A stretch of 64,000 bases of DNA from Bacillota bacterium (GCA_021820975.1 JAKADA010000006.1:1-64000), one strand, 5' to 3'; shown: positions 52,234-61,652, numbered from the stretch's first letter. Numbers and translations: made by a program. Notes: generated by a model from the sequence alone, not told the origin.

Positions 52234-53010
52234 ATGGAAGTAGCTCATTACGCCATTATCGGTGGAACGGGTGTCTATGATGCAGGTGCATTGCTTGATG
52301 CTCATGATGTTAATATCGAGACACCCTATGGGACAGCAACGTGTACAGTCGGAATTTATCATGACAAAGCCGTCACTTTCATGCCTAGGCATGGCAAAAA
52401 CCATCACGTACCCCCGCACCAAGTCAATTATAAAGCGAACATTTGGGCACTCAAGGAACTTGGTGTTACGCAAATTTTTGCTACAGCAGCGGTTGGTAGT
52501 CTACGTTTGTCCTTACCGCCTGGAACGCTTGTAATAGTTGATCAATTTCTGGACTTTACTAAGGCGCGTTCGGTGACATTTTTCGAAGACGGAAATAAAG
52601 TCATACACACGGATATGACAGATCCTTATTGTGGTCGATTGCGTCAACATCTTAAACGCACAGCTATAGAAAAAAACATTGGTATAACATATGGTGCAAC
52701 GTATGTTTGTGCTGAGGGTCCACGTTTTGAAACTCCAGCAGAGATTCGTTTTTATACGCAAATCGGCGGTGATGTTGTAGGCATGACAACTGTTCCTGAA
52801 GTTGTTTTAGCAAAAGAATTGGGGATATGCTATGCCACCGTTGCTATGGTGACTAATTTTGCAGCAGGAATGACAGGACAACCTTTGAGTCATCAGGAGG
52901 TCCTGTCTGTTATGGCCGATAATGTCCACCAAGTACGGGATTTATTTTTTGCAGCTATTGATTCTTTAGATCGTCAAGTTTCTTGTGTTTGTCAAAGTGA
53001 AACGAGGTGA
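52234..53010 (+). CDS. mtnP: S-methyl-5'-thioadenosine phosphorylase (PNP family 2)
   Basis: Splits methylthioadenosine (or a related nucleoside) with phosphate. Family 2 motifs are visible: IIGGTGVYD (residues 8-16), MPRHGKNHHVPPHQVNYKANI (phosphate/ribose site), EGPRFETPAEI and VVGMTTVPEVVLAKE. It is 258 residues long. The next gene, an MTA/SAH deaminase, overlaps it by a few bases at its possible start, so both act in one nucleoside pathway. Methylthioinosine phosphorylase is an alternative activity given that neighbour. Confidence 0.92.
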   Translation: MEVAHYAIIGGTGVYDAGALLDAHDVNIETPYGTATCTVGIYHDKAVTFMPRHGKNHHVPPHQVNYKANIWALKELGVTQIFATAAVGSLRLSLPPGTLVIVDQFLDFTKARSVTFFEDGNKVIHTDMTDPYCGRLRQHLKRTAIEKNIGITYGATYVCAEGPRFETPAEIRFYTQIGGDVVGMTTVPEVVLAKELGICYATVAMVTNFAAGMTGQPLSHQEVLSVMADNVHQVRDLFFAAIDSLDRQVSCVCQSETR

Positions 53011-53015
53011 CCCTT

Positions 53016-54323
53016 TTGGTACGTATGCTGATTCGCGATGTGTTGTATTTTACGAACAACGAAGGATCTTTCGAGTTGGGGTATGCTATCGTACAAGATG
53101 GTAAATTTGTTACTTTAAAACCGGGTACGTGCGATTCTCCAGTATATGAATTCGACGATGTGATATGGGGAAAAGGCATGTTGATTCTTCCGGGATTTAT
53201 CAACACGCATGGTCATGCGGCCATGTCCTTATTACGAGGATATGCAGATGATTTGCCATTGCAAACGTGGTTATCGGATTATATCTGGCCTGCTGAAGAA
53301 ACACTGACAGCTAATGACATCGCTGTAGGATCACAGCTAGCTATGATGGAAATGCTAGAAACAGGAACCACGTGCTTTACAGATATGTACTTTCATATGG
53401 AAGAAGTAGCACAAACTGTCGTTAATTCGGGAATGCGTGCAGTGCTTGGAAGCGCTTTGCTCTCTACTTTGCCTGACAGTGACGAAAAGCTCCAAGCTGC
53501 TGTAGCTTTTGTAAAGGATTTTCAAGGAGCAGGACAGGGTAGAATTGTGACTACGATGGCACCCCATTCTCCCTACACATGTTCTCCGGAATACATGAAA
53601 AAAATCATGGGGCAAGCGCATAAATTAAATGTGATGGTTCAGATACACTTGTCGGAGACTCGGTCCGAGAACAAAGAGATAAAACAACAATATGGTGTTT
53701 CACCAACCATTTTCTTACGTAATTCAGGATTGTTGTCGCAACGTGTTTTAGTGGCTCACGCTATTTATTTAGATGATCAGGATATCGATATTTTGGCACA
53801 CCATGATGTGCATGTTGCTCATAACCCTGGATCGAATCTTAAGCTAGGTAGTGGCGTCGCTCCTGTAATATCGATGATGGCACGAAAAATGCATGTTGGA
53901 CTTGGTACTGATGGTGCCTCAAGTAATAATAAACTTGATATGTATGAAGAAATGCGCCTTGTTGCATTGTTACACAAAGGCGCATTAGAATATCCTACAG
54001 CGATATCAGCTTCTGAAGCTCTCTATATGGCAACGGAAGGGGGAGCCAACGCCTTATTTTTACCTAAAGGTTTTGGAACCTTAGAGATTGGCGCACCCGC
54101 TGATTTTCAGTTGCTTGATGTCTCGGGACCAAGGTATCAGCCAGCAGATCGTCTGCTGTCGCATGTTGTTTATGCCTCGCATGCGGGTGATGTACGCCGC
54201 GTCTTTGTAGCGGGAAAAGAGCTTTACAGAAACGGTGAATTTCTTACCATAGATAAACAGCGAATTACTTTTGAAGTCAACCAAATTGTTCGCAAGTTTC
54301 CACAAAATAAGTGCAGATCGTAA
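53016..54323 (+). CDS. mtaD: 5'-methylthioadenosine / S-adenosylhomocysteine deaminase
   Basis: An amidohydrolase that deaminates MTA and SAH to inosine forms. The metal ligands are in INTHGHAAMSLLRG (HxH), IHLSETRSE (His, Glu), VLVAHAIYLDD and LGTDGASSNNKLD (Asp). TTG 53016 follows GAGGTG by six bases, giving 435 residues; GTG 53007 lies inside that site. Direct linkage to the phosphorylase suggests MTA to MTI to hypoxanthine plus methylthioribose 1-phosphate, which is inference. Confidence 0.92.
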   Translation: MVRMLIRDVLYFTNNEGSFELGYAIVQDGKFVTLKPGTCDSPVYEFDDVIWGKGMLILPGFINTHGHAAMSLLRGYADDLPLQTWLSDYIWPAEETLTANDIAVGSQLAMMEMLETGTTCFTDMYFHMEEVAQTVVNSGMRAVLGSALLSTLPDSDEKLQAAVAFVKDFQGAGQGRIVTTMAPHSPYTCSPEYMKKIMGQAHKLNVMVQIHLSETRSENKEIKQQYGVSPTIFLRNSGLLSQRVLVAHAIYLDDQDIDILAHHDVHVAHNPGSNLKLGSGVAPVISMMARKMHVGLGTDGASSNNKLDMYEEMRLVALLHKGALEYPTAISASEALYMATEGGANALFLPKGFGTLEIGAPADFQLLDVSGPRYQPADRLLSHVVYASHAGDVRRVFVAGKELYRNGEFLTIDKQRITFEVNQIVRKFPQNKCRS

Positions 54324-54328
54324 ATTCT

Positions 54329-54436
54329 TTAAAACGATGGAAAACGATACAGTGTCAAAGGTTCATGCAAAAGAATAAGATAGGTTTCATCTTGTAAACA
54401 ATGAGGTAGGGCTTTAGTCAACTCGTTTACATACAT
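54329..54436 (-). CDS. Possible 35-residue small protein
   Basis: An ATG frame (MYVNELTKALPHCL..., ending LYRFPSF) on the minus strand in the gap between mtaD and surE. The start is preceded seven bases upstream by a near-perfect ribosome site, GGAGGTGG. No family is recognised and no promoter was confirmed, so coding is unproven. Confidence 0.4.
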   Translation of the reverse strand: MYVNELTKALPHCLQDETYLILLHEPLTLYRFPSF

Positions 54437-54498
54437 GGCGTACCACCTCCAAGACGTAGTATAAGCAGAGATGCACGAACACATGAGGAGAAGAATCT

Positions 54499-55266
54499 AT
54501 GCATATCTTGGTTGCAAATGATGATGGTATTCACGCACAGGGTATTTTGTCTTTAGCATCATTTCTTGCGACTTTTGCAACTGTTACTGTAGTTGCACCG
54601 GATCGGCCGCAAAGTGCTTCTAGTCATGCCATTACCTTGCATAAACCGCTTTATAGTGATCGTGTTGACTTTGCGCCCGGTATCGCCGCTTATCAGGTGA
54701 ATGGCACACCTGCTGACTGTGTTAAGTTGGGGGTGGGTGCTTTATGTGCTGAAGCCTTCACAGAACCGCTTGACTTAGTTGTAAGTGGTATTAACGCGGG
54801 GGCCAATTTAGGGCATGATATTGTGTATTCTGGTACAGCATCCGCAGCAGCGGAAGGGGCTTTACTTGGACTTCCAGCTATGGCTTTGTCCTTAACTGAT
54901 GCACCATTTGATTATACGGCTGGTACATTTATTGCAAAACTACTTATTTACAATATTTTGAAATATGGATTACCACAAGGCACTTACTTAAATGTGAATA
55001 TTCCTCCAGGTGCTTATGATGAATTTCAAGGTATTGCGATGACAAAAGTGGGTATTCGCAAGTACCACAATGACTATACGAAACGTATCGATCCTCTAGG
55101 ACGCCATTATTATTGGCAAGTGGGCGAACCTATTGATATGGAAAACGAACCAGATTCGGATGTATCGGCCATTTCTCAAGGTATGGTTAGTGTGACACCG
55201 ATAAAACGGGATTTTACAAACACAGAAGTGCTTGCTACACTAAGGCAATGGAAGATTACGTTGTAG
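54499..55266 (+). CDS. surE: 5'-nucleotidase SurE
   Basis: A metal-dependent phosphatase for nucleoside monophosphates. The acidic metal site is in LVANDDGIHAQGI (Asp 8, Asp 9), Ser/Asn are in SASSHAIT and SGINAGANLGHDIVYSGTASAAAEG, and the C-terminal DSDVSAISQGMVSVTPI is typical. It is 255 residues long. ATG 54499 follows GAGGAG. ypmA follows 40 bases after the stop. Confidence 0.97.
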   Translation: MHILVANDDGIHAQGILSLASFLATFATVTVVAPDRPQSASSHAITLHKPLYSDRVDFAPGIAAYQVNGTPADCVKLGVGALCAEAFTEPLDLVVSGINAGANLGHDIVYSGTASAAAEGALLGLPAMALSLTDAPFDYTAGTFIAKLLIYNILKYGLPQGTYLNVNIPPGAYDEFQGIAMTKVGIRKYHNDYTKRIDPLGRHYYWQVGEPIDMENEPDSDVSAISQGMVSVTPIKRDFTNTEVLATLRQWKITL

Positions 55267-55306
55267 AGGAAAAATGAGAAGATCATAAGAAAGGATTTAC
55301 CCGCGT

Positions 55307-55477
55307 ATGGATCGTGAACACTTAATTTTAGCCACTCAAGAAATTGCTGCATCGTCTGATTTATATATTTTGATCGATTTTCTAAATCGGACATTGAAAC
55401 ACAAGGACCTGATTTTTGGACTTTCTAAATCGCAAGATGAGGGAAAGTTCACCGTCACGGTGTATAAAACGAGTTGA
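55307..55477 (+). CDS. ypmA: YpmA-like small protein (DUF4264)
   Basis: A 56-residue protein starting MDREHLIL and ending TVTVYKTS. The middle SDLYILIDFLNRTLKHKDL and FGLSK match B. subtilis YpmA, a conserved protein of unknown function, and ypmB follows as in bacilli. ATG 55307 has AAGGA about 11 bases upstream. Its stop overlaps the TTG start of ypmB (TTGA), indicating coupled translation. Confidence 0.88.
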   Translation: MDREHLILATQEIAASSDLYILIDFLNRTLKHKDLIFGLSKSQDEGKFTVTVYKTS

Positions 55478-56007
55478 AACGCAAACTTATTGCTTCCTTG
55501 TCTACCCTTTGCGTCATTATTGTAGCAGTGGCTATTTGGGGTGTATTCTTTATTATGCCAAGGCTAACCTCAATTGATGCGCAAAATGCAGCAGTGGCTC
55601 AGTTTGCACTTAATCACACACCGATGACGCGGGTAAGTCGGGTATATTGGTATACAGGTGGGCCGTTAGAAACGACGGCAGTAGGTACAGATGCTTTCCA
55701 TCGTACGCTATATGTATTTGTACGTGGTGAGCAGGCTACAGTCATCTATCAAAAAGATGTTTTGACACTGACTCGCGCTAAAACATTGGCGCTTGCACGG
55801 TTCAAAGGGAGTTCCGTTGTTTCTGTAATTCCTGGATTTATAATTCCTGGTTCAAAGGAAGTAGCTTTTGCCAATTCAGCATCAGGCGGGGCCGTATTTG
55901 AAGTGACTCTGCGATTAACTGATGGATCGTTTGCCTATGTTTACATAGATATGTATACAGGCCGTATCTTGTGGACATTGACAACTGATTTGAAAATTTC
56001 TTTATAA
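55474..56007 (+). CDS. ypmB: YpmB-like PepSY-domain membrane-anchored protein
   Basis: A 177-residue protein with a single N-terminal membrane span (about 4-28) and an extracytoplasmic part holding two PepSY-type units (KDVLTLTRAKTLALARFKG and FEVTLRLTDGSFAYVYIDMYTGRIL, the latter with the typical YVY.D..TG.I ending). TTG 55474 overlaps the ypmA stop. PepSY domains are thought to modulate proteases or germination enzymes; its exact role is not known. Confidence 0.88.
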   Translation: MKRKLIASLSTLCVIIVAVAIWGVFFIMPRLTSIDAQNAAVAQFALNHTPMTRVSRVYWYTGGPLETTAVGTDAFHRTLYVFVRGEQATVIYQKDVLTLTRAKTLALARFKGSSVVSVIPGFIIPGSKEVAFANSASGGAVFEVTLRLTDGSFAYVYIDMYTGRILWTLTTDLKISL

Positions 56008-56040
56008 AAAGCGTCCACTGTGGATTTTGTGACGCTTTTT
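56006..56040 (+). terminator. Intrinsic terminator after ypmB
   Basis: AAAAAGCGTC (56006-56015) pairs with GACGCTTTTT (56031-56040), with the T-tract contained in the right arm. Confidence 0.85.
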
Positions 56041-56160
56041 ACCTATTTTGTAAGAAAACTTCCAAGGGATTTATTTGACTGACTGGTCGACATTGCGTGC
56101 TGAAACTAGGATGTACTCATGATATACTCGTGCTAGATCATCGGAAAGGATGTGGTGCTC

Positions 56161-56688
56161 ATGCCAAGGATTCGCGTTGTCCCTGCCATGATCGCGCTGA
56201 TCCTAACCTTTGCGGTGCTATTTGGCGGATTGCAGGTTTATCGACATTATGAATTGACGCAGCCATTACAACAGCAACTGCGTGCGATACCTTCTATAAC
56301 GTCTGTTTCTGTAGATCTCTCTGCGGCAACACCTATTGTGTCAGTGCATTTAGGTCCAAACGCCGATCTTGAAAACACGTTCACTCGCATGGAGACCGTC
56401 ATTTCGAATGCTCTCGGCACTCAAGTCACGATTCGTTTAAATGATCGCAGATCAACCGTCTTGCGAAATGACTACAGTACGATCTTTCGTCCTATTATTT
56501 TTACTGGGATTGCACAAGGCAACTTTGTTTCTATGTTTGCAGCATTTAAAAAAGCCGCAAACGTGAACGAATTGCATGGTAAAATAACAATGAATAGTCG
56601 AGATCTTTTTATCGAACTTACACAAGGACAATCATACTTGTATGATGTCGTACCTTTTTCCATACGAGCTTCGGGGGTGACCGGATGA
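56161..56688 (+). CDS. Membrane-anchored protein paired with short FtsH
   Basis: A 175-residue protein with one N-terminal membrane span (about 8-30) and an extracytoplasmic or cytoplasmic domain of about 140 residues (alpha/beta pattern, SITSVSVDLSAATPIVSVHLG). I do not recognise a family. ATG 56161 follows AAAGGA by ten bases; GTG 56152 and 56155 are alternatives. Its stop overlaps the ATG of the FtsH-like gene (ATGATG), so the pair is co-translated. It may be an adaptor or substrate regulator of that protease, which is inference. Confidence 0.78.
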   Translation: MPRIRVVPAMIALILTFAVLFGGLQVYRHYELTQPLQQQLRAIPSITSVSVDLSAATPIVSVHLGPNADLENTFTRMETVISNALGTQVTIRLNDRRSTVLRNDYSTIFRPIIFTGIAQGNFVSMFAAFKKAANVNELHGKITMNSRDLFIELTQGQSYLYDVVPFSIRASGVTG

Positions 56689-58181
56689 TGAAGGATTGGT
56701 TAATTGGTGCTGGTGTTGCAGTGCTGATTTTTCTTGCTCTCTTAGGTTACCCGGTCTTTCCGGTCCTTGCCTTGGCGGGACTCGGGTATCTCTTATATTC
56801 GTTAAACGGTAAGCGACAGGTGTTGCCTACGGGATCGCGTGAGGCAGCTATTTTACATGCTGTGAACTTCGAACATATTGGTGGGCAAGAAAATGCTAAG
56901 CGGGAATTGATGGAGGCGTTGGATTTCTTACGCTTGCGCGATAAGATAAAGAGTCTTGGTATTCGACCATTGCGAGGAATTTTGTTAACGGGACCACCTG
57001 GTACGGGGAAGACAATGATGGCAAAAGCTGCTGCTACGTATACAGATTCGGCATTTGTTTCTGCTTCAGGCAGTGAATTTGTAGAAATGTACGTAGGTGT
57101 TGGTGCACAGCGTATCCGTGAATTATTTCGTAAGGCTCGAGCAAGTGCCAAAAAACAGGGTAAAGACAGTGCTATTGTATTTATCGATGAAATCGATGTT
57201 GTGGGCGGAAAACGAGGAGCGCAAAATCATCAGGAATATGATCAGACGCTCAACCAACTGCTGACCGAAATGGACGGAATGCAGACCACTCAAAATCCAA
57301 TGGTGTTGGTTATTGCTGCGACAAATCGTGTTGATATGTTGGATAGTGCCTTGTTACGACCTGGACGGTTTGATCGACAAATTAAAGTGGATCTACCAGA
57401 TCGCGAAGGCCGTTTGCATATCTTGAAAATTCAGACTAAAGACAAACCGCTTTCGCCTGAAGTGGATCTAGATCATATCGCTAAAGAAAGCTTCGGTTTT
57501 TCTGGAGCACAGCTTGAGAGTTTGACGAATGAAGCGGCTATTATCGCTTTAAGAAATAATTCTCCTTTAATTTTGCAAGAGTATTTTAGAGATGCTGTCG
57601 ATAAAGTGTTAATGGGTGAAAAAACTGGACGCATCCCAACTCACGACGAACTTTTTCGCGTTGCTGTTCATGAATTGGGTCATGCTATTGCATCAGAGCA
57701 GGTTCGACCAGGTTCAGTCTCGCATATCACAATTGCTCCACGTGGCAATGCGTTGGGATTTGTTCGTCAGATTCCAGAGTCTGATGCTTACCTTTACACA
57801 AAGGAACAACTTGATCAACAAATTGTCGTGGCTTTAGGTGGCGCTATATCGGAAGAAAATATTTTTGGAAATCGATCAACCGGTGCTCAAAATGATTTTT
57901 TGCAAGCTAGCCGTATTGCTAAAACGGAAGTGATGTGTGGACTTAGCCGCATCGGTATTGTCGCTGAGGAACATCTACCAGAGAATATTCTTGATGAAGA
58001 AGTGCGTTTTATTCTGAGTGACATTGAGTCAAGGACCAAAGATGTTCTTGAACCATTTACTCTAGCTTTACGAACGTACGCTGAGTATGTGGTGGTGCAA
58101 GAGAGTATTTCCGGCACTGAGTTTCGCCAGTGGCTGGAAAATTCTTTGACAGAATCGTTGCCTGTGGCTAGTGGTCACTAA
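56685..58181 (+). CDS. Short FtsH-like AAA membrane metalloprotease
   Basis: A 498-residue AAA protease, compared with about 600-650 for FtsH. The N-terminus is two closely spaced hydrophobic segments (about 5-20 and 24-39), and the usual extracytoplasmic domain is missing. Walker A GPPGTGKT (103-110), pore motif EMYVGVG, Walker B IVFIDEID, SRH ATNRVDMLDSALLRPGRFDR, zinc motif HELGH (329-333) and third ligand Asp (about 404) are intact, so both ATPase and protease should be active. It forms an operon with the preceding membrane protein. It is probably additional to a housekeeping ftsH. Confidence 0.9.
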   Translation: MMKDWLIGAGVAVLIFLALLGYPVFPVLALAGLGYLLYSLNGKRQVLPTGSREAAILHAVNFEHIGGQENAKRELMEALDFLRLRDKIKSLGIRPLRGILLTGPPGTGKTMMAKAAATYTDSAFVSASGSEFVEMYVGVGAQRIRELFRKARASAKKQGKDSAIVFIDEIDVVGGKRGAQNHQEYDQTLNQLLTEMDGMQTTQNPMVLVIAATNRVDMLDSALLRPGRFDRQIKVDLPDREGRLHILKIQTKDKPLSPEVDLDHIAKESFGFSGAQLESLTNEAAIIALRNNSPLILQEYFRDAVDKVLMGEKTGRIPTHDELFRVAVHELGHAIASEQVRPGSVSHITIAPRGNALGFVRQIPESDAYLYTKEQLDQQIVVALGGAISEENIFGNRSTGAQNDFLQASRIAKTEVMCGLSRIGIVAEEHLPENILDEEVRFILSDIESRTKDVLEPFTLALRTYAEYVVVQESISGTEFRQWLENSLTESLPVASGH

Positions 58182-58205
58182 GGTACTTTTTAAAGAATTG
58201 GACAT

Positions 58206-58241
58206 AAAAGATCCACGGTAAAATTGCACCGTGGATCTTTT
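58206..58241. terminator. Intrinsic terminator before asnS
   Basis: AAAAGATCCACGGT (58206-58219) pairs with ACCGTGGATCTTTT (58228-58241), perfect 14 bp with an 8-nt loop; T residues are within the right arm. Confidence 0.88.
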
Positions 58242-58295
58242 GCCTTTACAATTGGATAGATATGATTCAGGTTTGTATGAGGGAGGGAATTGACC

Positions 58296-59588
58296 GTGGA
58301 AACGGTTTGGATTCAGTCGTTGCCAAACTATGTGGAGCAGACGGTGACGATTCATGGTTGGGTGCATCAAAAACGTTCGTCAGGAAAAATTCTTTTTTTA
58401 CAATTACGTGATGGGACAGGCTTTATCCAAGGCGTCGTGGCTAAAGACGAAATTAGTGAAGAAATGTTTGATGTGGTGAACTCGTTAACACAAGAAACAT
58501 CACTTTATGTAACAGGTGTTGTTCGTGCCGATGAACGTGCACCAAGTGGTGTAGAACTTTCTATTATCAACGTTGACGTGGTTCACTTAACACATGATTA
58601 TCCGATTACACCAAAAGCCCATGGTGTTGACTTTTTGATGGATCATCGACATTTGTGGATTCGCGCTCCACGTCAGAGGGCAATCTTAAAAATTCGCGCA
58701 GAAATTATAAAAGCAATTCGTGCTTTTCTTGATTCACATGATTTTACTCAGGTTGATCCTCCAATTCTTACGCCGTCATCTTGTGAAGGAACAACCAATT
58801 TATTCCATACGAAATATTTCGATGAAGATGCCTATCTAACACAAAGTGGACAGTTGTATATGGAATCGGCTGCGATGGCTTTAGGTCGCGTATATTCGTT
58901 TGGTCCGACATTTCGAGCAGAGAAATCAAAAACTAGACGTCACTTGATTGAATTTTGGATGATCGAACCGGAGATGGCCTTTGTAACCCATGAGGAGAGT
59001 ATACAAATACAAGAAGCATTGATTCAAGCAATCGTATCTCACGTACTTTCGACATGTAAGTTAGAACTGCATACGCTTGGACGTGATCTGACGAAATTGC
59101 AAAAAGTGCTAGAACCGTTTGCACGAATTACGTATGACGAAGCTATTACTTTCTTACAGCAAACTGGGCAGGAAATTACGTGGGGTGAGGATTTTGGTTC
59201 ACCTCATGAAACAGCCATTGCAGAACATTTTGATCGTCCTGTTTTTGTGGAGAAATACCCTGCTTCAATCAAAGCATTCTATATGAAACCTGATCCAACT
59301 CGTGAAGAGGTGGTTTTGTGCGCCGATTTGCTTGCACCAGAAGGTTATGGCGAAATCATTGGTGGATCGCAACGCATCGATGATGCTGATTTGTTGCAAG
59401 AACGTTTTTCACAGCATGATTTGTCCGAATCTGATTATGCTTGGTACCTTGATTTGCGCCGCTATGGTTCCGTACCTCACTCTGGGTTTGGGTTAGGCCT
59501 AGAACGTACAGTGGCATGGATTTGTGGCCTTGAGCATGTCCGCGAAACCATCACGTTTCCGCGTTTATTGTATCGCTTATACCCATGA
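58296..59588 (+). CDS. asnS: Asparagine-tRNA ligase
   Basis: A class II synthetase for tRNA-Asn. The N-terminal OB fold (about 15-100, [29 protein letters not shown]) leads to the catalytic core with motif 2 [21 protein letters not shown] and motif 3 [15 protein letters not shown]. It is 430 residues long. GTG 58296 lies eight bases after GGGAGGG; TTG 58290 is too close. In bacilli asnS also precedes dnaD. A tRNA-Asn gene lies at the window start. Confidence 0.97.
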   Translation: METVWIQSLPNYVEQTVTIHGWVHQKRSSGKILFLQLRDGTGFIQGVVAKDEISEEMFDVVNSLTQETSLYVTGVVRADERAPSGVELSIINVDVVHLTHDYPITPKAHGVDFLMDHRHLWIRAPRQRAILKIRAEIIKAIRAFLDSHDFTQVDPPILTPSSCEGTTNLFHTKYFDEDAYLTQSGQLYMESAAMALGRVYSFGPTFRAEKSKTRRHLIEFWMIEPEMAFVTHEESIQIQEALIQAIVSHVLSTCKLELHTLGRDLTKLQKVLEPFARITYDEAITFLQQTGQEITWGEDFGSPHETAIAEHFDRPVFVEKYPASIKAFYMKPDPTREEVVLCADLLAPEGYGEIIGGSQRIDDADLLQERFSQHDLSESDYAWYLDLRRYGSVPHSGFGLGLERTVAWICGLEHVRETITFPRLLYRLYP

Positions 59589-59594
59589 TAATAG

Positions 59595-59640
59595 CATAGC
59601 TAGCTATGATCCGTTGCCAATGGCAACGGATTTTTTCTTT
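59595..59640 (+). terminator. Intrinsic terminator after asnS, with adjacent palindrome
   Basis: ATCCGTTGCCA (59609-59619) pairs with TGGCAACGGAT (59621-59631), followed by a run of six T residues. Directly before it lies a perfect 14-base palindrome, CATAGCTAGCTATG (59595-59608). Confidence 0.92.
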
Positions 59641-59712
59641 CGTAAAACGACCATGAGATTCTATGATCATGTATGGGAGAATGCTATACTATAAAAAGGA
59701 GGTGGGCTTGAC

Positions 59713-60483
59713 ATGAAGAGCCGGCCGCTCGATCAGGCCCTTGAAGCGTTGGAATGGAATTTTGCCACGTTTCCCTATATAGTGCTAACACATTATCATA
59801 CGCTTGGCCTATCTGATCATGATGCCATGGTAATTTTGCATATTATGGCGTATCAGCAAGTAGAGCACTCCTTTCCAAGTGTTGATGAACTATCGGATCG
59901 CATGAGCTTATCTAGGCAAGATATCGCTGCTACCTTGCAACGCTTGTTTGGTGATGGTCTCATGGTACATGAAGGACAGCGCGTTAGTATTCGGCCGCTC
60001 ATCACTCGTATGTTTGGTGTGGAAGACCAAGAAAAAGTTGTTTTGTCTGTGTTTACCCGTTTTGAAGAAGAATTTGGTCGCTTACTTTCACCCCTTGAAT
60101 ACGAACAAATCGTAAAATGGATGGAAGAGGATGACTATAAAGAATGGATGATTATCGAGGCGCTGCGTGAATCTGTTTTAGCTGGTGTTTATAATTTTCG
60201 TTATGTCGATACGATATTGCGCGATTGGGGTAGATCGAAGATTACATCGGAAAGTCAACTATCTGATTATTTGAAGCGGCATAGACAGCGACTCGATGAT
60301 AAAAGCAAGGAACGCCGATCATCACCACGCAAATCAGATGCTACAAGTGGCAAATTAACAACGAAGGATGAGCAGGAGGAACGTGTAGTGCCTGCTGCAC
60401 AACCGGGGAAGTATGAGCGATTTTATCAACTCTATCGACAAGCATCCGGAACTGCTTTTCCGCAGGAAAAATCAACACGGTAG
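59713..60483 (+). CDS. dnaD: Primosomal protein DnaD
   Basis: Helps load the replicative helicase in Firmicutes, and remodels DNA with DnaA and DnaB. N-terminal winged helix (about 25-100) and C-terminal DnaB_2/DnaD domain (about 118-195), which has the YxxxIxxxW signature as YVDTILRDW. The remaining 60 residues are charged and unstructured. It is 256 residues long, start ATG 59713, 12 bases after AGGAGG. In B. subtilis nth follows; here proB does. Confidence 0.94.
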   Translation: MKSRPLDQALEALEWNFATFPYIVLTHYHTLGLSDHDAMVILHIMAYQQVEHSFPSVDELSDRMSLSRQDIAATLQRLFGDGLMVHEGQRVSIRPLITRMFGVEDQEKVVLSVFTRFEEEFGRLLSPLEYEQIVKWMEEDDYKEWMIIEALRESVLAGVYNFRYVDTILRDWGRSKITSESQLSDYLKRHRQRLDDKSKERRSSPRKSDATSGKLTTKDEQEERVVPAAQPGKYERFYQLYRQASGTAFPQEKSTR

Positions 60484-60492
60484 TCATGATAT

Positions 60493-60522
60493 AATCCCTC
60501 TTATAATGAGAGGGATTTTTCT
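60493..60522 (+). terminator. Intrinsic terminator after dnaD
   Basis: AATCCCTCT (60493-60501) pairs with AGAGGGATT (60509-60517), followed by a short T-tract. It lies 23 bases before proB. Confidence 0.85.
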
Positions 60523-60544
60523 TTCAGAGTGAGGTATCAAAAGA

Positions 60545-61645
60545 ATGAAGCTACGACGAGTCGTTGTAAAAGTAGGTTCAAGTAGTGTGACCGATCTGCA
60601 TGGGCACCTTGATGGCTTGCGTTTGCAGAACATTGTTACTATGGTTCATGATGCCATTAGAAACTATGATGCTCAGATTGTCCTTGTTTCTTCTGGAGCA
60701 GTAGCTGCGGGACGCAGTCAGTTGGGTTGGACAAAGGCACACGACACGATGCCTGAAAAGCAAGCTGCTGCGGCCGTTGGCCAAGGCTTGCTGGTCGATG
60801 CATATCAAAAATTATTTTCTCAGGTACAATTAAACATCGGTCAGCTGTTATTAACTCGATCAGATATTGAACAACGGCATCGTTTTACCCATATGCGCAA
60901 TACAGTAGAAACATTATTGCGTCATGGAGTTGTTCCCATCGTCAATGAAAATGACACAGTTGCGGTTGAGGAAATTCGCTTTGGGGACAATGATACGTTA
61001 GCCAGTCTTGTTGCGTTAGCCACAGAAGCTGATTTACTTTTAATCTTGTCTGATATCGATGGCTTGTACACCGCAAACCCTCGTCAAGATAAGAGTGCCA
61101 CAAAATTGATTGATGTGTGGAATATCGATGAAGCAATTGATCGTATGGCTGGGGGAGCAGGTAGTTCTATCGGTACAGGTGGTATGCGAACGAAGATTAA
61201 AGCGGCTAAAATCGCGATTGATTCAGGTGTCGATGTGATCATTGCGCATCATCAAGATCCAAACGTGCTCGTGCAGATTTTGCAAGGCAAAGTCGTTGGA
61301 ACAAGATTTCATGCGCCACCTGATCCCTTGTCTTCAAGGCGATCTTGGGTAGCCCATGGAAGTCGTGTCCAAGGGTCTCTTATTCTTGACCATGGCGCTG
61401 TCCATGCACTAATGCATCAGTCGGCTAGTTTGCTCTTGCCAGGAATAGAGCGTGTCTGTGGAACTTTTTCGGAAGGTGCGACTGTAGAACTTTCTGAAGA
61501 GAATGGCCGAGTAATCGGCAAAGGTATGACGAATTTTGCTTCAACTGATCTTATTACATTATTGCAACGACGGCAGGCTGGAGAAAAGTTGCAAACGCTA
61601 CAAGAAATTGTTCATCGCAATCACATGGCATTACATAAGGAGTGA
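60545..61645 (+). CDS. proB: Glutamate 5-kinase with PUA domain
   Basis: First step of proline synthesis, phosphorylating glutamate. The amino-acid kinase domain shows VVVKVGSSSVTD (about 6-17), LVSSGAVAAGR, NENDTVAVEEIRFGDNDTLAS and GGAGSSIGTGGMRTKIKAA. A C-terminal PUA domain begins at about residue 278. It is 366 residues long. ATG 60545 follows GTGAGG. proA starts seven bases after the stop. No proline T-box leader is visible. Confidence 0.98.
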   Translation: MKLRRVVVKVGSSSVTDLHGHLDGLRLQNIVTMVHDAIRNYDAQIVLVSSGAVAAGRSQLGWTKAHDTMPEKQAAAAVGQGLLVDAYQKLFSQVQLNIGQLLLTRSDIEQRHRFTHMRNTVETLLRHGVVPIVNENDTVAVEEIRFGDNDTLASLVALATEADLLLILSDIDGLYTANPRQDKSATKLIDVWNIDEAIDRMAGGAGSSIGTGGMRTKIKAAKIAIDSGVDVIIAHHQDPNVLVQILQGKVVGTRFHAPPDPLSSRRSWVAHGSRVQGSLILDHGAVHALMHQSASLLLPGIERVCGTFSEGATVELSEENGRVIGKGMTNFASTDLITLLQRRQAGEKLQTLQEIVHRNHMALHKE

Positions 61646-61652
61646 TTTATGC

